A program made the position numbers and the translations under genes. A DNA stretch of 64,000 bases from Oscillatoriaceae cyanobacterium Prado104. Its GTDB lineage: Bacteria; Cyanobacteriota; Cyanobacteriia; Cyanobacteriales; Microcoleaceae. Below, in pieces: positions 1-9,374 of the stretch (position 1 is the first letter of the stretch; each line of letters opens with the position of its first letter). Location of the stretch: positions 62,001 through 126,000 of the forward strand of contig JALOON010000023.1 of NCBI GenBank assembly GCA_025454405.1. The letters are read 5' to 3'. Under the pieces are notes generated by a model. That model was not told the origin of the DNA and did no database searches. It worked only from the letters and a program-made list of their open reading frames with translations.

Positions 1-696
1 GCAGTCGGCATTAAAAGCAGCTTTCAAACAGCGAATCGCAATCGGACTTTTGTCTAAAATTTCCGAAGCCCATTGAATGCCTTCGGCTTCTAATTGTTCG
101 ACGGGCACGACGCAGTTGACTAAGCCCATTTCTAAGGCTTGCTGCGCGGTATACTGGCGGCATAAAAACCAAATTTCCCTGGCTTTTTTCTGACCGACAA
201 TGCGGGCGAGATAGCTAGCCCCGAAACCGCCGTCAAAACTGCCAACTTTCGGGCCAGTTTGACCGAAAATAGCATTGTCAGCAGCGATTGTCAAATCACA
301 AATTAGGTGCAACACGTGACCGCCTCCGATAGCATAACCTGCTACCAGAGCGATCGCGACTTTGGGCATCGATCGAATCATTTTTTGCAAGTCGAGGACG
401 TTCAAGCGGGGGACGCCGCCATCATCTACATATCCGGCCGTACCGCGAACGCTTTGATCGCCGCCGGCACAAAAGGCGTATTTGCCATCGGTGTGCGGCC
501 CGGCACCGGTGAGGAGGACAACGCCAATTTTGGTATCTTCGCGGGCGTCAGCAAAAGCATCGCAGAGTTCAAAGACGGTTTTGGGGCGAAAGGCGTTGCG
601 CTTGTGGGGGCGATTGATGGTAATTTTGGCGATGCCGCCGGTTTTGTGGTAGAGGATGTCTTCGTAGGTTTTGGCGGTTTGCCATTGAGTTTCCAT
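1..696 (-). CDS. menB: 1,4-dihydroxy-2-naphthoyl-CoA synthase MenB (3' end cut by window edge)
   Basis: MenB closes the second ring of the naphthoquinone head group (o-succinylbenzoyl-CoA to dihydroxynaphthoyl-CoA) in phylloquinone/menaquinone synthesis. In cyanobacteria this supplies the secondary acceptor of photosystem I. The minus-strand frame starts at the ATG at 696 ([14 protein letters not shown]) and runs 232 codons without a stop to the window edge, so roughly the last 45 residues of a 275-280 aa protein are missing. Crotonase-fold features are visible: NRPHKRNAF near the N-terminus, [10 protein letters not shown], and the oxyanion-hole stretch [20 protein letters not shown]. The next segment, [20 protein letters not shown], is typical of MenB rather than other enoyl-CoA hydratases. 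No strong ribosome binding site is visible. Identification is by family resemblance and is confident. Confidence 0.93.
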   Translation of the reverse strand, partial: METQWQTAKTYEDILYHKTGGIAKITINRPHKRNAFRPKTVFELCDAFADAREDTKIGVVLLTGAGPHTDGKYAFCAGGDQSVRGTAGYVDDGGVPRLNVLDLQKMIRSMPKVAIALVAGYAIGGGHVLHLICDLTIAADNAIFGQTGPKVGSFDGGFGASYLARIVGQKKAREIWFLCRQYTAQQALEMGLVNCVVPVEQLEAEGIQWASEILDKSPIAIRCLKAAFNADC

Positions 697-803
697 AATC
701 GGGCGATTGGAGATTTTAAATTTGAGCCGATTTTCAATTTTACAGGAGTTGCGCAAGATGTTACATCTAATATTTTCTCATGTATTGAATCGGGAAAATC
801 AAT

Positions 804-834
804 ATTCATCCCCACCTAAAATGTGGGTATGAAT
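804..834. repeat. Strong hairpin, possible IS605-type end or REP
   Basis: The arms ATTCATCCCCAC and GTGGGTATGAAT pair around a short A/T loop with one C-T mismatch. Such hairpins occur at IS200/IS605 ends, and a tnpB remnant lies about 330 bp to the right. It could equally be an isolated REP-like palindrome upstream of menB. I see no convincing gene in 697-1160. Confidence 0.4.
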
Positions 835-1159
835 GCAAAAATTTCTAGGCGGGGACTTCTTGCGACATTTCTGTTAAATTTGGAGTATTGCGCCCGACGG
901 GCAAAGAAGCTGCTAAAGGCTGTGCGGGTAAACTTAGCTAGGTTTTCAACCCTCCCCGCAGGTAACTCTACGCAATACACAGCAAGTTTTTTCGGTTGAA
1001 TGCTCGCTCGATCGGCACTTTTGCGTAACATGAGGTACACTTGAGGATTGGTATTGGTAATTGGTAATAACTTGACCAAAAATAATGGGATACCAGCCCC
1101 TTCTTCAGCGGACGGCTTTATGTTATTATTGTATTTGATACCACCCACCAAGCGGCTCG

Positions 1160-1738
1160 AACGTGTTTGTTTGCGAGTTGAAGGTCAATCCACAACCACA
1201 ACAAAAAATCGCCATTAATGAAGCAATTAGGACATCTCAATTTGTCCGCAATAAAGTGCTTCGTTACTGGATGGATAACTGTGGCATTGGTAAGACAGAA
1301 ATGTTTAGATACAACACGTTGCTCAGGAAAAAATTTAAGTTGGTAGCAGATTTCAATTTTCATGCCTGTCAAACTGCTGTTGAAAGGGTTCTGAGAGCGG
1401 TTAAGCGTTTTTACGATAACTGTAAAAAGCAGATTCCGGGCAAGAAAGGGTATCCCAAGTTAAAGAAAAATACTCGTTCTGTTGAAGATAAAGTGGTGAA
1501 AAGGTGCAGAAGTCTCTATCAACCAGGACTCATATTTGTCCTCATTGTGGTTTTGTTGAAGATAGGGAAATCAATGCTGCAATTAACATTTTGCAAAAAG
1601 GTCTCAGTACGGTGGGGTACACCGTATCTTATAAGCTTGGGGAGTTCGATCCTCGCTTCTTTGTTGGAGCAATCCTGCGGGGTTACGATTTGACGCTCGA
1701 TCCAAGAATCCCCGCCGTAGAACGGCGGTGGAGTGTCA
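1160..1738 (+). mobile_element. Decayed IS200/IS605-family (tnpB-only) element
   Basis: The element spans the tnpB remnant and ends at a right-end-like hairpin near 1711-1732, where CCGCCGTAGAACGGCGG is followed by TGGAGTGTCAA. That layout (fold-back plus a tetranucleotide near TCAA) is usual at the right end of IS605-type elements and would lie in the omega-RNA 3' region. The left end is not securely placed; the stretch from about 1080 may belong to it. No tnpA is present. It sits immediately upstream of trhO. Confidence 0.65.
1163..1700 (+). pseudogene. tnpB (IS200/IS605 OrfB) remnant, internally deleted and frameshifted
   Basis: TnpB is the RNA-guided nuclease of IS605-type elements. The frame opening at GTG 1163 reads as a TnpB N-terminus (NEAIRTSQFVRNKVLRYW, then RVLRAVKRFYDNCKKQ and GKKGYPKLKKNTRS). 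After about 1485 the text jumps straight to the C-terminus, which continues in a different frame: STRTHICPHCGFVEDREINA, the zinc ribbon with the RuvC-III aspartate region. The central RuvC-I/II part, roughly 200-250 residues, is missing, so no active nuclease can be made. The C-terminal frame has no stop and reads on into trhO. Frame change plus deletion support calling it a pseudogene. Confidence 0.85.
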
Positions 1739-1764
1739 ACGCACTTACTTGTGAATCGCTATAT

Positions 1765-2718
1765 ATGACTTATTTCTTAACCGCTGCATTCTATAAATTC
1801 GTGGAATTGCCTGATTTTGCTGACCTCAAAGCTCCACTATTTGCCTGTGCCAACGAAAACCAGGTGAAGGGTACTATCTTGCTAGCAAAAGAAGGCATCA
1901 ACGCTACTATTTCCGGCCCGCCTGACGGCGTGCGCGCCCTGCTGGAATTCTTGCGCAGCGATCCGCGTTTTGCCGACTTAACGCACAAGGAATCTTGCTC
2001 GGAAAAATTGCCGTTTTACCGCCTGAAAGTACGTTTGAAACGCGAAATTGTCACGATGGGAATACCGGATATTAATCCCAGTCTCAGTGCTGGTAAATAT
2101 GTCAAGCCTGAAGACTGGAACAAGTTGCTTGACGATCCTGATGTTGTTGTGGTTGACGCGCGCAACGATTATGAGGTATCTATGGGTACTTTTAAAGGTG
2201 CGATCGATCCTAAGACAAAAAGTTTTTCTGAGTTACCTGAATGGATGCTGCGGGAAGCTGCTTTGCGCGATAAACCCAAGGTGGCAATGTTTTGTACGGG
2301 CGGCATTCGGTGCGAGAAATCTACTGCTTTTTTGCGCGATCGGGGTTTTGATGAAGTTTACCACCTCGAAGGCGGAATTTTAAAGTATTTGGAAACGATA
2401 CCGGAGGCAGAAAGCCGCTGGAAAGGTGAATGTTTTGTGTTTGACGAGCGAGTTTCTGTCGGCCACGGTTTAAAGTCAGGAACCTACGAACTTTGTCGCG
2501 CTTGCAGGCATCCAATTAGTCAAGAAGATATGGCTTCTGAATTGTTTGTACGGGGCGTGAGTTGTCCTAAGTGCCACGGCACGAAAAGCGAAGTAAAAAA
2601 ACAAGCTTTGTTGGAACGGCAACATCAAATTGAGTTGGCGAAGAGTCGCAACCAAATACATATCGGCGCGCGCTACGATGCTGCAGAAAAAAAAGCACAA
2701 TCTGATGCTGCAGACTAA
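1765..2718 (+). CDS. trhO: Rhodanese-type tRNA uridine(34) hydroxylase TrhO
   Basis: TrhO (YceA family) hydroxylates U34 of certain tRNAs in an O2-dependent reaction on the way to 5-carboxymethoxyuridine. I start it at ATG 1765 (MTYFLTAAFYKF), giving 317 aa, normal for the family. Visible features are the N-terminal UPF0176 domain (VKGTILLAKEGINATISG), a rhodanese domain with active-site loop FCTGGIRCEK (Cys177), and a C-terminal Cys pair set (CRACRHP, CPKCHG). The open frame extends upstream without a stop into the tnpB zinc ribbon, so an automatic caller could produce a 404 aa fusion. The family match begins only at 1765, so I regard the extension as non-genic. The IS remnant lies where the promoter would be expected. 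Confidence 0.92.
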   Translation: MTYFLTAAFYKFVELPDFADLKAPLFACANENQVKGTILLAKEGINATISGPPDGVRALLEFLRSDPRFADLTHKESCSEKLPFYRLKVRLKREIVTMGIPDINPSLSAGKYVKPEDWNKLLDDPDVVVVDARNDYEVSMGTFKGAIDPKTKSFSELPEWMLREAALRDKPKVAMFCTGGIRCEKSTAFLRDRGFDEVYHLEGGILKYLETIPEAESRWKGECFVFDERVSVGHGLKSGTYELCRACRHPISQEDMASELFVRGVSCPKCHGTKSEVKKQALLERQHQIELAKSRNQIHIGARYDAAEKKAQSDAAD

Positions 2719-2734
2719 TCATAAACTGGTTGGG

Positions 2735-2955
2735 AAAATTCGAGGCAGAGCCTCTGGATCTGCATTACCAGGCAGAGCCTGGTAACGAGTAAAAACGAGT
2801 AAAATTCGAGGCAGAGCCTCTGGATCTGCATTACCAGGCAGAGCCTGGTAACGAGTAAAAACGAGTAAAAAACGAGTAAAAAACTGGTTCAAAACTGGTT
2901 CCCAGGCTGTGCCTGGGAACCCAGATCTAGAGGCTCTGCCTCGCGAGGTTTAGAA
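2735..2955. repeat. Clustered short palindromes, including a 66-bp direct repeat
   Basis: Two copies of a 66-bp unit start at 2735 and 2801. Each carries two small palindromes: GAGGCAGAGCCTC, and a CCAGGCAGAGCCTGG type. A third, diverged set follows in opposite sense (CCCAGGCTGTGCCTGGG, then AGAGGCTCTGCCT). The same palindrome types recur at 25905-25950, so this is a dispersed family rather than a terminator of trhO alone. Confidence 0.8.
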
Positions 2956-2971
2956 AATTTTGAGTTTTTAA

Positions 2972-3679
2972 ATGATGTCCGATTGTCTTCCAGCAACCTA
3001 CCCGATTTTATATTCTTTCCGCCGCTGTCCTTATGCAATGCGGGCGCGATTGGCCCTGGCAATTAGCAATCGATCGTGCGAATTGCGGGAAGTTGTTTTG
3101 CGAGACAAACCGCCAGAAATGCTGGCAGTATCTCCGAAAGGTACAGTCCCAGTATTGATAGATGCTGGCGGGCAAGTTATCGATGAAAGTATCGATATTA
3201 TGCTGTGGGCTTTGCAACAAAATGATCCGGAACAATGGCTGACACCCGATCGAGCTTCTGTTGCAGAAATGCTAGAATTAATCGCACAATTTGATGGTAA
3301 ATTTAAATACCATCTCGATCGCTACAAATATCCCGATCGCTATGCAGGTGTTGATGCTAAATTGCAGCGAGATGAAGGTTCTGTATATTTGGAAAAACTC
3401 AACGCACAGTTATGCGCGACAATAAGCGCAACAAAATATTTATATGGTAACAATACATCATTAGCCGATATGGCGATCGCGCCTTTTGTCCGTCAATTCG
3501 CCCAAACAGATCGAACTTGGTTCAACGAACAGCCTTGGCCGCAATTACAAGCTTGGTTGGCGCAGTTTGCAGGCTCTGCAATTTATCAACGCATTATGTA
3601 CAAATATCCAAAATGGGAATCTGGCAATCCAGGCGTGATGTTTCCGCCGCAATCGGGAAGCGATATTGAGGTAATCTAG
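2972..3679 (+). CDS. Glutathione S-transferase-like protein
   Basis: The 235 aa product has a thioredoxin-fold GST N-terminal domain (ILYSFRRCPYAMRARLAL, with Cys19 in a CPYA motif like glutaredoxin and omega/beta-class GSTs). The SPKGTVPVLI loop with its cis-proline and VIDESIDIMLWAL follow. The rest is a helical GST C-terminal domain (LADMAIAPFVRQFAQTD). This predicts glutathione-dependent thiol transfer or conjugation in the cytoplasm; the substrate cannot be read from sequence. Two ATGs (2972, 2975) adjoin and no strong Shine-Dalgarno is seen. It stands alone between repeat-rich spacers. Confidence 0.82.
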   Translation: MMSDCLPATYPILYSFRRCPYAMRARLALAISNRSCELREVVLRDKPPEMLAVSPKGTVPVLIDAGGQVIDESIDIMLWALQQNDPEQWLTPDRASVAEMLELIAQFDGKFKYHLDRYKYPDRYAGVDAKLQRDEGSVYLEKLNAQLCATISATKYLYGNNTSLADMAIAPFVRQFAQTDRTWFNEQPWPQLQAWLAQFAGSAIYQRIMYKYPKWESGNPGVMFPPQSGSDIEVI

Positions 3680-4102
3680 TAATTCTTGTCAGGCAAACTT
3701 ATTACCAGAGTGGCGATCGAAGACGATCGCGCTATATAATTCCAATGTCGATCGCACTAATTACTCAAATCGCGATCGGGGACGGTGGCACTATATAATT
3801 CCGATGCCATCAGATTTGATGATATAAATTTATCTGAAATTCAAGGTAAAATGCAAGGGACTAAAAAGCTGAGACACGATAATTCTTCACATATCATAAC
3901 AACTGACAAGTGTCAACTCTCCTAGGTCAACTATCAATTGACAATTGACAACTATCAACTATCAATCTTCCTTCTTCCTTCTTCCCTCTTCCCTCTTCCC
4001 TCTTCCTCCTTCCCTCTTCCTTCTTGCGTTGCGGTAACACATCGATATTTCATCCGTGTATCCGTGCGCTCCGTGTAGTGCCTTCCTTCTTCCTTCAAAA
4101 TT
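3680..4102. other. Intergenic spacer, repeat-rich, no gene seen
   Basis: The spacer holds two related copies of a GATCG-rich segment ending in CTATATAATTCC (about 3712-3750 and 3775-3805), CAACTATCAATTGACAATTG-type repeats, and a pyrimidine run made of CTTCCTT/CCCTCTT units (3966-4025). The short minus-strand frame through the pyrimidine run encodes only low-complexity EEGRGK residues and is not supported. TATATAAT-like boxes could act as promoters for the helicase downstream, but this is speculative. Confidence 0.6.
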
Positions 4103-7100
4103 ATGATTGATATTGGTTCTTTAGTTCGATCGCCCAAAAACGATTTGGGAGTCGGCAAAGTAGTAGAAATATCCCGCACCGATGCGGTAATCGAGTATTT
4201 TTGTTCGGTAAAACAGCGCATCCGCAAAACTTTACCCTTAGGCGCTCTGCAGGAAGCCAGACTCCAACGGCAAACTAGATGCTACCTCTGGTTTCCCAAA
4301 CTGCAACGGTGGATCGTCGGTCGAGTTTTTGACTGGGATGAAGATACTTTATACTACGAAATTGACTTGCCTGAAAGTCAAACTGTACAAGTACGCGAAA
4401 AAGATATTTACGTTCGCTGCAATATTCCAATTCCCGATCCGATCGAAATTTTAGCAGTCAAAGGTCAAGAAACTCCTTATTTTCACGACCGGCGGCTGGC
4501 TTTCGTGCAATCCGCGATCGAACAACGAGCATTCAGTCGCGGCACGATCGGTTTGATTTCTGCTAATATTGACCTTTACCCGCACCAAGTTGCAGCGATC
4601 CGCCGCGTTCTAAAAGACCCGATCCAACGCTATTTATTGGCAGATGAACCGGGACTCGGAAAAACAGTAGAAGCCGGAACTATTCTCCGCCAATTTCTAT
4701 TAGATGAAACCGAGGGACGCGCAGCGGTAATAGTTCCCAAATACCTGCTAGAACAGTGGCGTCAGGAATTGCAAAGCAAATTCAATTTGTCTCAATTTGG
4801 GGACAGAGTGCAGCTTGTTTCTCTGAACGACATCAATCAAATCAGCCGCAATGCTAACGTAGATTTGACAATTATCGATGAAGCGCACCGCGTCGCGGCG
4901 ATGGTGAATTCGAGCGATCGAACCCAACAACAATGCTTTGAAGTCTGCCACAGTCTCGCCCGCAGAAGCAAGAATTTATTGCTGCTATCTGCCGTACCAG
5001 TTGCCGGAAATGAGGAAAATTTTCTAACAATCCTGCACTTGTTAGAACCTAAAACTTACCAACTTGACAGCATTGAAAGTTTGAAAAAACAAGTGCAAAA
5101 ATGTCAGGATATCGGACGCGAAATGGTCGATTTTAGAGAAAGTTCTCAGTCCGATGTTTTGCAAGCCAAACTCGATCGACTCCGCAAAATTTTGGCTGGT
5201 GATAGTGGTTTTACGCAGTTGGCGGATCAGTTAGAAAGTTGTTTGGCTAGTAAAGAAAATAGCAAGTGCGATCGACTTGTCAGCGCTATTCGCACTCGCG
5301 TTAGCGATACCTACCGCTTGCATCCCCGCATTCTCCGCAACCGCCGCAATGCAGTAGAAGATGTCATTTTCGATCGCGATACCGTTCCTAAAATTGAGTA
5401 CGATTTGAATGACGAACAATGGTTGGAAATTCACAGCCTGCTAGATAATTGGCGCAATGCCGCTCCTAAATCGATCGCGTATCAAAGAATTTTCCTGCTG
5501 TTTTTCATCGCTGGCGGTACTTGGCTGAATCTTTGGGAACGAGCAATCAAAGCTCGCTTGCTGGGAAAATCGACTGCGGAAATCGATCGAGAATTTGGCA
5601 AAGAGGACGCAGCAATTTTGACCGAAACGGAACAGTTTTCCGGGGAAAGAGAACTGCTGAAAAACTTGCTGCAAACCCTCCAAAAGCCTCAGGAAGGGCT
5701 CGATCGCATTAGTTTGTTGAGAATTGCCATTATCCAATTTGTGGCTGTTGCGTTGAAAATTCCGCCCCAATATCGCGGCAACCCTCGCGAATTGCTGGCG
5801 AAAATTCAAGAGAGAATTAAAAGACAAATTACGGGCGATCGGTTTCCCAAAATTGTCATCTTTACCAGTTTTACAGTAACTTGTCAAGAAATTGCTGACA
5901 GTTTGGCAAAAATCTTTGGGAAAAAAGCAGTAGCCAGCCATCAAAGAGGCAAATCAGGAGATGATGCGGCGGCCAATTTGAAGCGGTTTAAGCACGAACC
6001 TAATTGCTTTATTTTAGTATGCGATCGCTCCGCAGAAACCGGCTTAAACTTGCAATTTACCGACTGGTTAATTCATTTCGATCTACCTTGGTTTCCCGAT
6101 CGATTGGAGCAAAGATTGGGCAGGGTCGATCGCATTGGTAGCAAAATGGGCGTGCAATTTACGTTGTTTGCCGGCCCCGATATGCCCGACAGTCTTTACG
6201 AAGCTTGGTTTAAAGTTTTAAAAGATGGGTTTGGCATTTTCCAGAAATCTATTGCCAGCCTGCAAGTTTATGTCGCCCAAAAACTTCTCCAACTAGAAGA
6301 ACTACTGTTTGTCGGAGGAGCAACAGCGGTGTTGAGCGAAATTGCCTCGATTAAAAAGGAACTCGAACAAGAGCAAATTAAAATAGACGCACAGTACGCA
6401 CTAGATGAAATCGATTTGGTTGGTGACAGCGCATCCGAGTATTTTTCAGCCCTCGAAAATGGCGATGCCCGCCATCAAGAAATGCAGCGGGCGGCCGAAG
6501 GTTGGATCTGTCAAGCCTTGAATTTCAAACGGATCGAACATCCAAACGAATCCGGTTTGCTGCGCTATCAACCCAGTCAAAAAACCTTGATTGCTTCGGG
6601 CGATTTGACAGCTAAATTCATCCCTCATTTTCAGCGTTACGGTACTTACAACCGCCGCATTGCCAACCAACACAGAGACGTGAATATTTATCGTATTGGT
6701 GAGGGTTCGATCGATGCTTTTAATGCTTATATGCGTTGGGACGAGCGGGGTCAAGCCTTTGCCATGTGGCGTCACGAGGAAAGTTGGGATGCAGCAGAAG
6801 GCAAAGAGTGGTTTGGCTTGCAATTTAATTATTCGATCGAAACCGATTTGCAGCCCGCAGAGCAAGTTTTGCAGCAACAACATATCGAGAATTACAACTT
6901 AAAAACTTTGCGACGGCGGACAGATGCTTTGTTTCCTCCCAAATTGGAAATGGTGTTTGCAGAAGCCAGCAGCAAGCAGGTTTCTTTGGTTGAGAATGCG
7001 GAAATTCTGAAGATTTTGCAGCGCCCTTATCGGGGGAAAGGCGGACCGAATCGGGATTACAATTTGTCGAAAAATCGGATGTCGGTTATTGACAACTTTA

Positions 7101-7438
7101 TCCCACCGCAAGAATGGGATGCTTTCTGTCAAAAAGGGCGGCAGATATCTGAGGAATTGTTGCGGGCAAAAGCAGAGTTTAAGGAAAGGTGCGATCGAGC
7201 TGCTGAAAGCGCTAAAATGCAGCTCAAAGATCGGGTCGATCGATGGCAATTGCGATTGCAGCGGCTGCCAGCACCGGAACAGCTTTCGGAATCGGTATTG
7301 GCGCAAGAAATCGTTACGGAGGGTGCGTTAATTGAAGCAATTGTAGCGGGAATTCGCCAGCCGCGCATCGGTTTGGAATCGGTGGGGTTTATCATTATTT
7401 CCGGTCGCCCTCCTGCCAAATCGGAGGATGACGAATGA
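4103..7438 (+). CDS. DpdE-like SNF2/DEAH helicase (orphan)
   Basis: This 1111 aa protein is an SF2 helicase/translocase. After an N-terminal beta-rich region (about 1-110) comes FFHDxR-like text (PYFHDRRLAFVQSAIEQRA, ~130-150). Then come Walker A ADEPGLGKTVEAG (~179-191), IIDEAHR (DEAH box, ~256), and the C-terminal helicase lobe with VIFTSFTVTCQEIADSL (~585) and RLEQRLGRVDRIG (~667, motif VI). About 400 further residues, partly coiled-coil, follow. N-terminal architecture and wording resemble DpdE, the helicase of the Dpd 7-deazaguanine DNA-modification/restriction cluster; a HepA/RapA-type SNF2 protein is the alternative. No dpdA, B, C or other Dpd genes are adjacent. HIP1-like GCGATCGC-type codons run through it, as in its neighbours, so it does not look recently acquired. 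Confidence 0.75.
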   Translation: MIDIGSLVRSPKNDLGVGKVVEISRTDAVIEYFCSVKQRIRKTLPLGALQEARLQRQTRCYLWFPKLQRWIVGRVFDWDEDTLYYEIDLPESQTVQVREKDIYVRCNIPIPDPIEILAVKGQETPYFHDRRLAFVQSAIEQRAFSRGTIGLISANIDLYPHQVAAIRRVLKDPIQRYLLADEPGLGKTVEAGTILRQFLLDETEGRAAVIVPKYLLEQWRQELQSKFNLSQFGDRVQLVSLNDINQISRNANVDLTIIDEAHRVAAMVNSSDRTQQQCFEVCHSLARRSKNLLLLSAVPVAGNEENFLTILHLLEPKTYQLDSIESLKKQVQKCQDIGREMVDFRESSQSDVLQAKLDRLRKILAGDSGFTQLADQLESCLASKENSKCDRLVSAIRTRVSDTYRLHPRILRNRRNAVEDVIFDRDTVPKIEYDLNDEQWLEIHSLLDNWRNAAPKSIAYQRIFLLFFIAGGTWLNLWERAIKARLLGKSTAEIDREFGKEDAAILTETEQFSGERELLKNLLQTLQKPQEGLDRISLLRIAIIQFVAVALKIPPQYRGNPRELLAKIQERIKRQITGDRFPKIVIFTSFTVTCQEIADSLAKIFGKKAVASHQRGKSGDDAAANLKRFKHEPNCFILVCDRSAETGLNLQFTDWLIHFDLPWFPDRLEQRLGRVDRIGSKMGVQFTLFAGPDMPDSLYEAWFKVLKDGFGIFQKSIASLQVYVAQKLLQLEELLFVGGATAVLSEIASIKKELEQEQIKIDAQYALDEIDLVGDSASEYFSALENGDARHQEMQRAAEGWICQALNFKRIEHPNESGLLRYQPSQKTLIASGDLTAKFIPHFQRYGTYNRRIANQHRDVNIYRIGEGSIDAFNAYMRWDERGQAFAMWRHEESWDAAEGKEWFGLQFNYSIETDLQPAEQVLQQQHIENYNLKTLRRRTDALFPPKLEMVFAEASSKQVSLVENAEILKILQRPYRGKGGPNRDYNLSKNRMSVIDNFIPPQEWDAFCQKGRQISEELLRAKAEFKERCDRAAESAKMQLKDRVDRWQLRLQRLPAPEQLSESVLAQEIVTEGALIEAIVAGIRQPRIGLESVGFIIISGRPPAKSEDDE

Positions 7439-7470
7439 TATCGCGTGCGATCGATTGCCAGTAATAAAAA

Positions 7471-7610
7471 CGGTTCGTAGTGAGGACTTTAGTCCTCAGA
7501 AGATTGCAGACAAAAACGGTTCGTAGTGAGGACTTTAGTCCTCAGAAGATTGCAATCAAAACAGTTCGTAGTGAGGACTTTAGTCTGCAGGATATTGCGG
7601 AAGGGAACCC
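7471..7610 (+). repeat. Three tandem copies of a ~46-bp unit
   Basis: Copies begin at 7471, 7517 and 7562. Each has GTAGTGAGGACTTTAGTCCT, where AGGACTTTAGTCCT is itself a palindrome. The third copy has diverged (TTTAGTCTGCAGG). They lie directly downstream of the helicase gene and could fold as consecutive hairpins. Confidence 0.85.
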
Positions 7611-7678
7611 ACACTACGAACCAATATTATTGCTATCAATTGACCGGAGACCGTATTACTCTAAAATCGCATCCTCTT

Positions 7679-7712
7679 AAAGCCGTCCTAGAAGGACGGG
7701 GCTTTAAACCCA
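7679..7712. repeat. Hairpin AAAGCCGTCC...GGACGGGGCTTT
   Basis: The arms AAAGCCGTCC and GGACGGGGCTTT flank TAGAA. The hairpin resembles fold-backs at ends of IS200/IS605-type elements, but no transposase coding is seen here. It may also help end transcription of the upstream helicase before gatA. Confidence 0.45.
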
Positions 7713-7789
7713 AATTTTTGGTAAGTTAGGTGCAATTGACAGCTATATTGGCTAAGGGGCTGTTAAGTAGAAACGATAAAGGTACGAGC

Positions 7790-9250
7790 ATGGCATCCAT
7801 CCGCGAGTTGCACCGACAACTGGTCAATAAAGAACGCTCTGCTGTAGAGATTGCTCAAGAAGCATTAAACCGCATTACCCAGCTAGAGCCGAAGTTGAAA
7901 AGCTTTCTGTGCGTAACGGCAGACAGGGCATTGGCGCAGGCCCGCAAAGTGGATGCCCAAATCGCAGCAGGCGAGGAAATCGGAATGTTGGCCGGCATTC
8001 CGATCGCCGTGAAAGATAATATGTGTACCGAGGGCATTCCCACCACCTGCGGGTCTCGGATTTTAGAGAATTTTGTGCCTCCCTACGATGCCACGGTTGT
8101 CTCGAAACTTGTAGCAGCCGGTGCTGTCATCGTCGGTAAGGCAAATATGGACGAGTTTGCCATGGGGAGTTCGACGGAAACTTCCGCTTACCAAATTACG
8201 GCGAATCCTTGGGATTTGCAGCGCGTGCCCGGAGGATCTTCCGGGGGGTCGGCGGCTGCGGTGGCCGGTGAGGAATGCACGGTGAGTTTGGGTTCGGATA
8301 CGGGAGGTTCGATCCGCCAACCTGCTTCTTTTTGCGGTTTGGTGGGCCTGAAACCGACTTACGGGCTGGTTTCTCGCTACGGTTTGGTGGCTTACGCTTC
8401 TTCGCTGGATCAAATCGGACCCTTCGGCAGGACTGTTGAAGATGCGGCGATTTTGTTGGGGACGATCGCGGGTTACGATCCGAAGGATTCGACAAGTCTC
8501 AAGATTAAAATTCCCGATTACGCTCAAAGTTTGAGACCCAGTTTGCGGCCGAGGGGTCAAATTAGAATTGGGGTAATTAAAGAAACTTTTGGGGTGGGAT
8601 TGGATTCGTCGGTGAAGGAAGCTGTTACAAAAGCGATCGAACAATTCCAATTATTGGGAGCAGAAATTCAAGTGATTTCTTGTCCCCGATTCCGCTACGG
8701 TTTGCCGACTTATTACATTATTGCTCCTTCAGAAGCTTCGGCAAATTTGGCAAGATACGATGGCGTAAAATACGGTTTTCGATCGCCCGATCCCGACAAT
8801 CTTTTGGATATGTATGCCAAAACCAGATCTCAAGGGTTCGGTACTGAAGTTAAGCGCAGAATTGCGATCGGCACTTACGCCTTGTCTGCCGGATATTACG
8901 ACGCTTATTATCTCAAAGCTCAAAAAGTTCGGACTTTAATTAAAGAAGACTTTGAAAGAGCTTTTGCTCAAGTTGATGTTTTGGTCTGTCCTACTGCCCC
9001 AACTACGGCCTTTAAAGCTGGCGAAAAGTTTGACGATCCCCTAAGCATGTATTTGTCCGATTTGATGACAATTCCGGTGAATTTAGCTGGCTTGCCAGCT
9101 TTGAATTTACCCTGCGGCTTTGATGAAAACGGACTGCCGGTGGGCATACAGCTAATCGGTAAGGTTTTGCAGGAATCTCGGCTGTTTGAAGTAGCGCATG
9201 CTTACGAACAGTCTACTCCGTGGCACCTGCGCCGCCCGCAGTTGTATTAA
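7790..9250 (+). CDS. gatA: Aspartyl/glutamyl-tRNA amidotransferase subunit A
   Basis: GatA hydrolyses glutamine and passes ammonia to GatB, which amidates Glu-tRNA(Gln) and Asp-tRNA(Asn); cyanobacteria need this because they lack GlnRS. The chosen ATG at 7790 ([11 protein letters not shown]) gives 486 aa, the normal length; an in-frame upstream start at 7730 would add 20 unlike residues. The Ser-cisSer-Lys triad is visible: Lys75 in AVKDNM, Ser150 in PGGSSGGS and Ser174 in [11 protein letters not shown]. The gene is monocistronic here; gatB and gatC are not in the window. Confidence 0.97.
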   Translation: MASIRELHRQLVNKERSAVEIAQEALNRITQLEPKLKSFLCVTADRALAQARKVDAQIAAGEEIGMLAGIPIAVKDNMCTEGIPTTCGSRILENFVPPYDATVVSKLVAAGAVIVGKANMDEFAMGSSTETSAYQITANPWDLQRVPGGSSGGSAAAVAGEECTVSLGSDTGGSIRQPASFCGLVGLKPTYGLVSRYGLVAYASSLDQIGPFGRTVEDAAILLGTIAGYDPKDSTSLKIKIPDYAQSLRPSLRPRGQIRIGVIKETFGVGLDSSVKEAVTKAIEQFQLLGAEIQVISCPRFRYGLPTYYIIAPSEASANLARYDGVKYGFRSPDPDNLLDMYAKTRSQGFGTEVKRRIAIGTYALSAGYYDAYYLKAQKVRTLIKEDFERAFAQVDVLVCPTAPTTAFKAGEKFDDPLSMYLSDLMTIPVNLAGLPALNLPCGFDENGLPVGIQLIGKVLQESRLFEVAHAYEQSTPWHLRRPQLY

Positions 9251-9374
9251 TTTGGGAAATTTTGCGGAATGCAGCGGCACGCGCTAGTAATCGATCGAGG
9301 CTAATTATGTAAATTCATAATTGGTCTCTGTTTTGTGAAGGTTCTTCAATTACCCGCGCGCTGTTCTCTTGTTT

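Noticed and set aside
816-1151. 111 aa minus-strand ORF
   Set aside because: No recognisable content. It overlaps the IS605-type region and has no ribosome site.
4103-7438. Complete Dpd or DISARM system
   Set aside because: Only a helicase is present; the neighbours are a GST and gatA.
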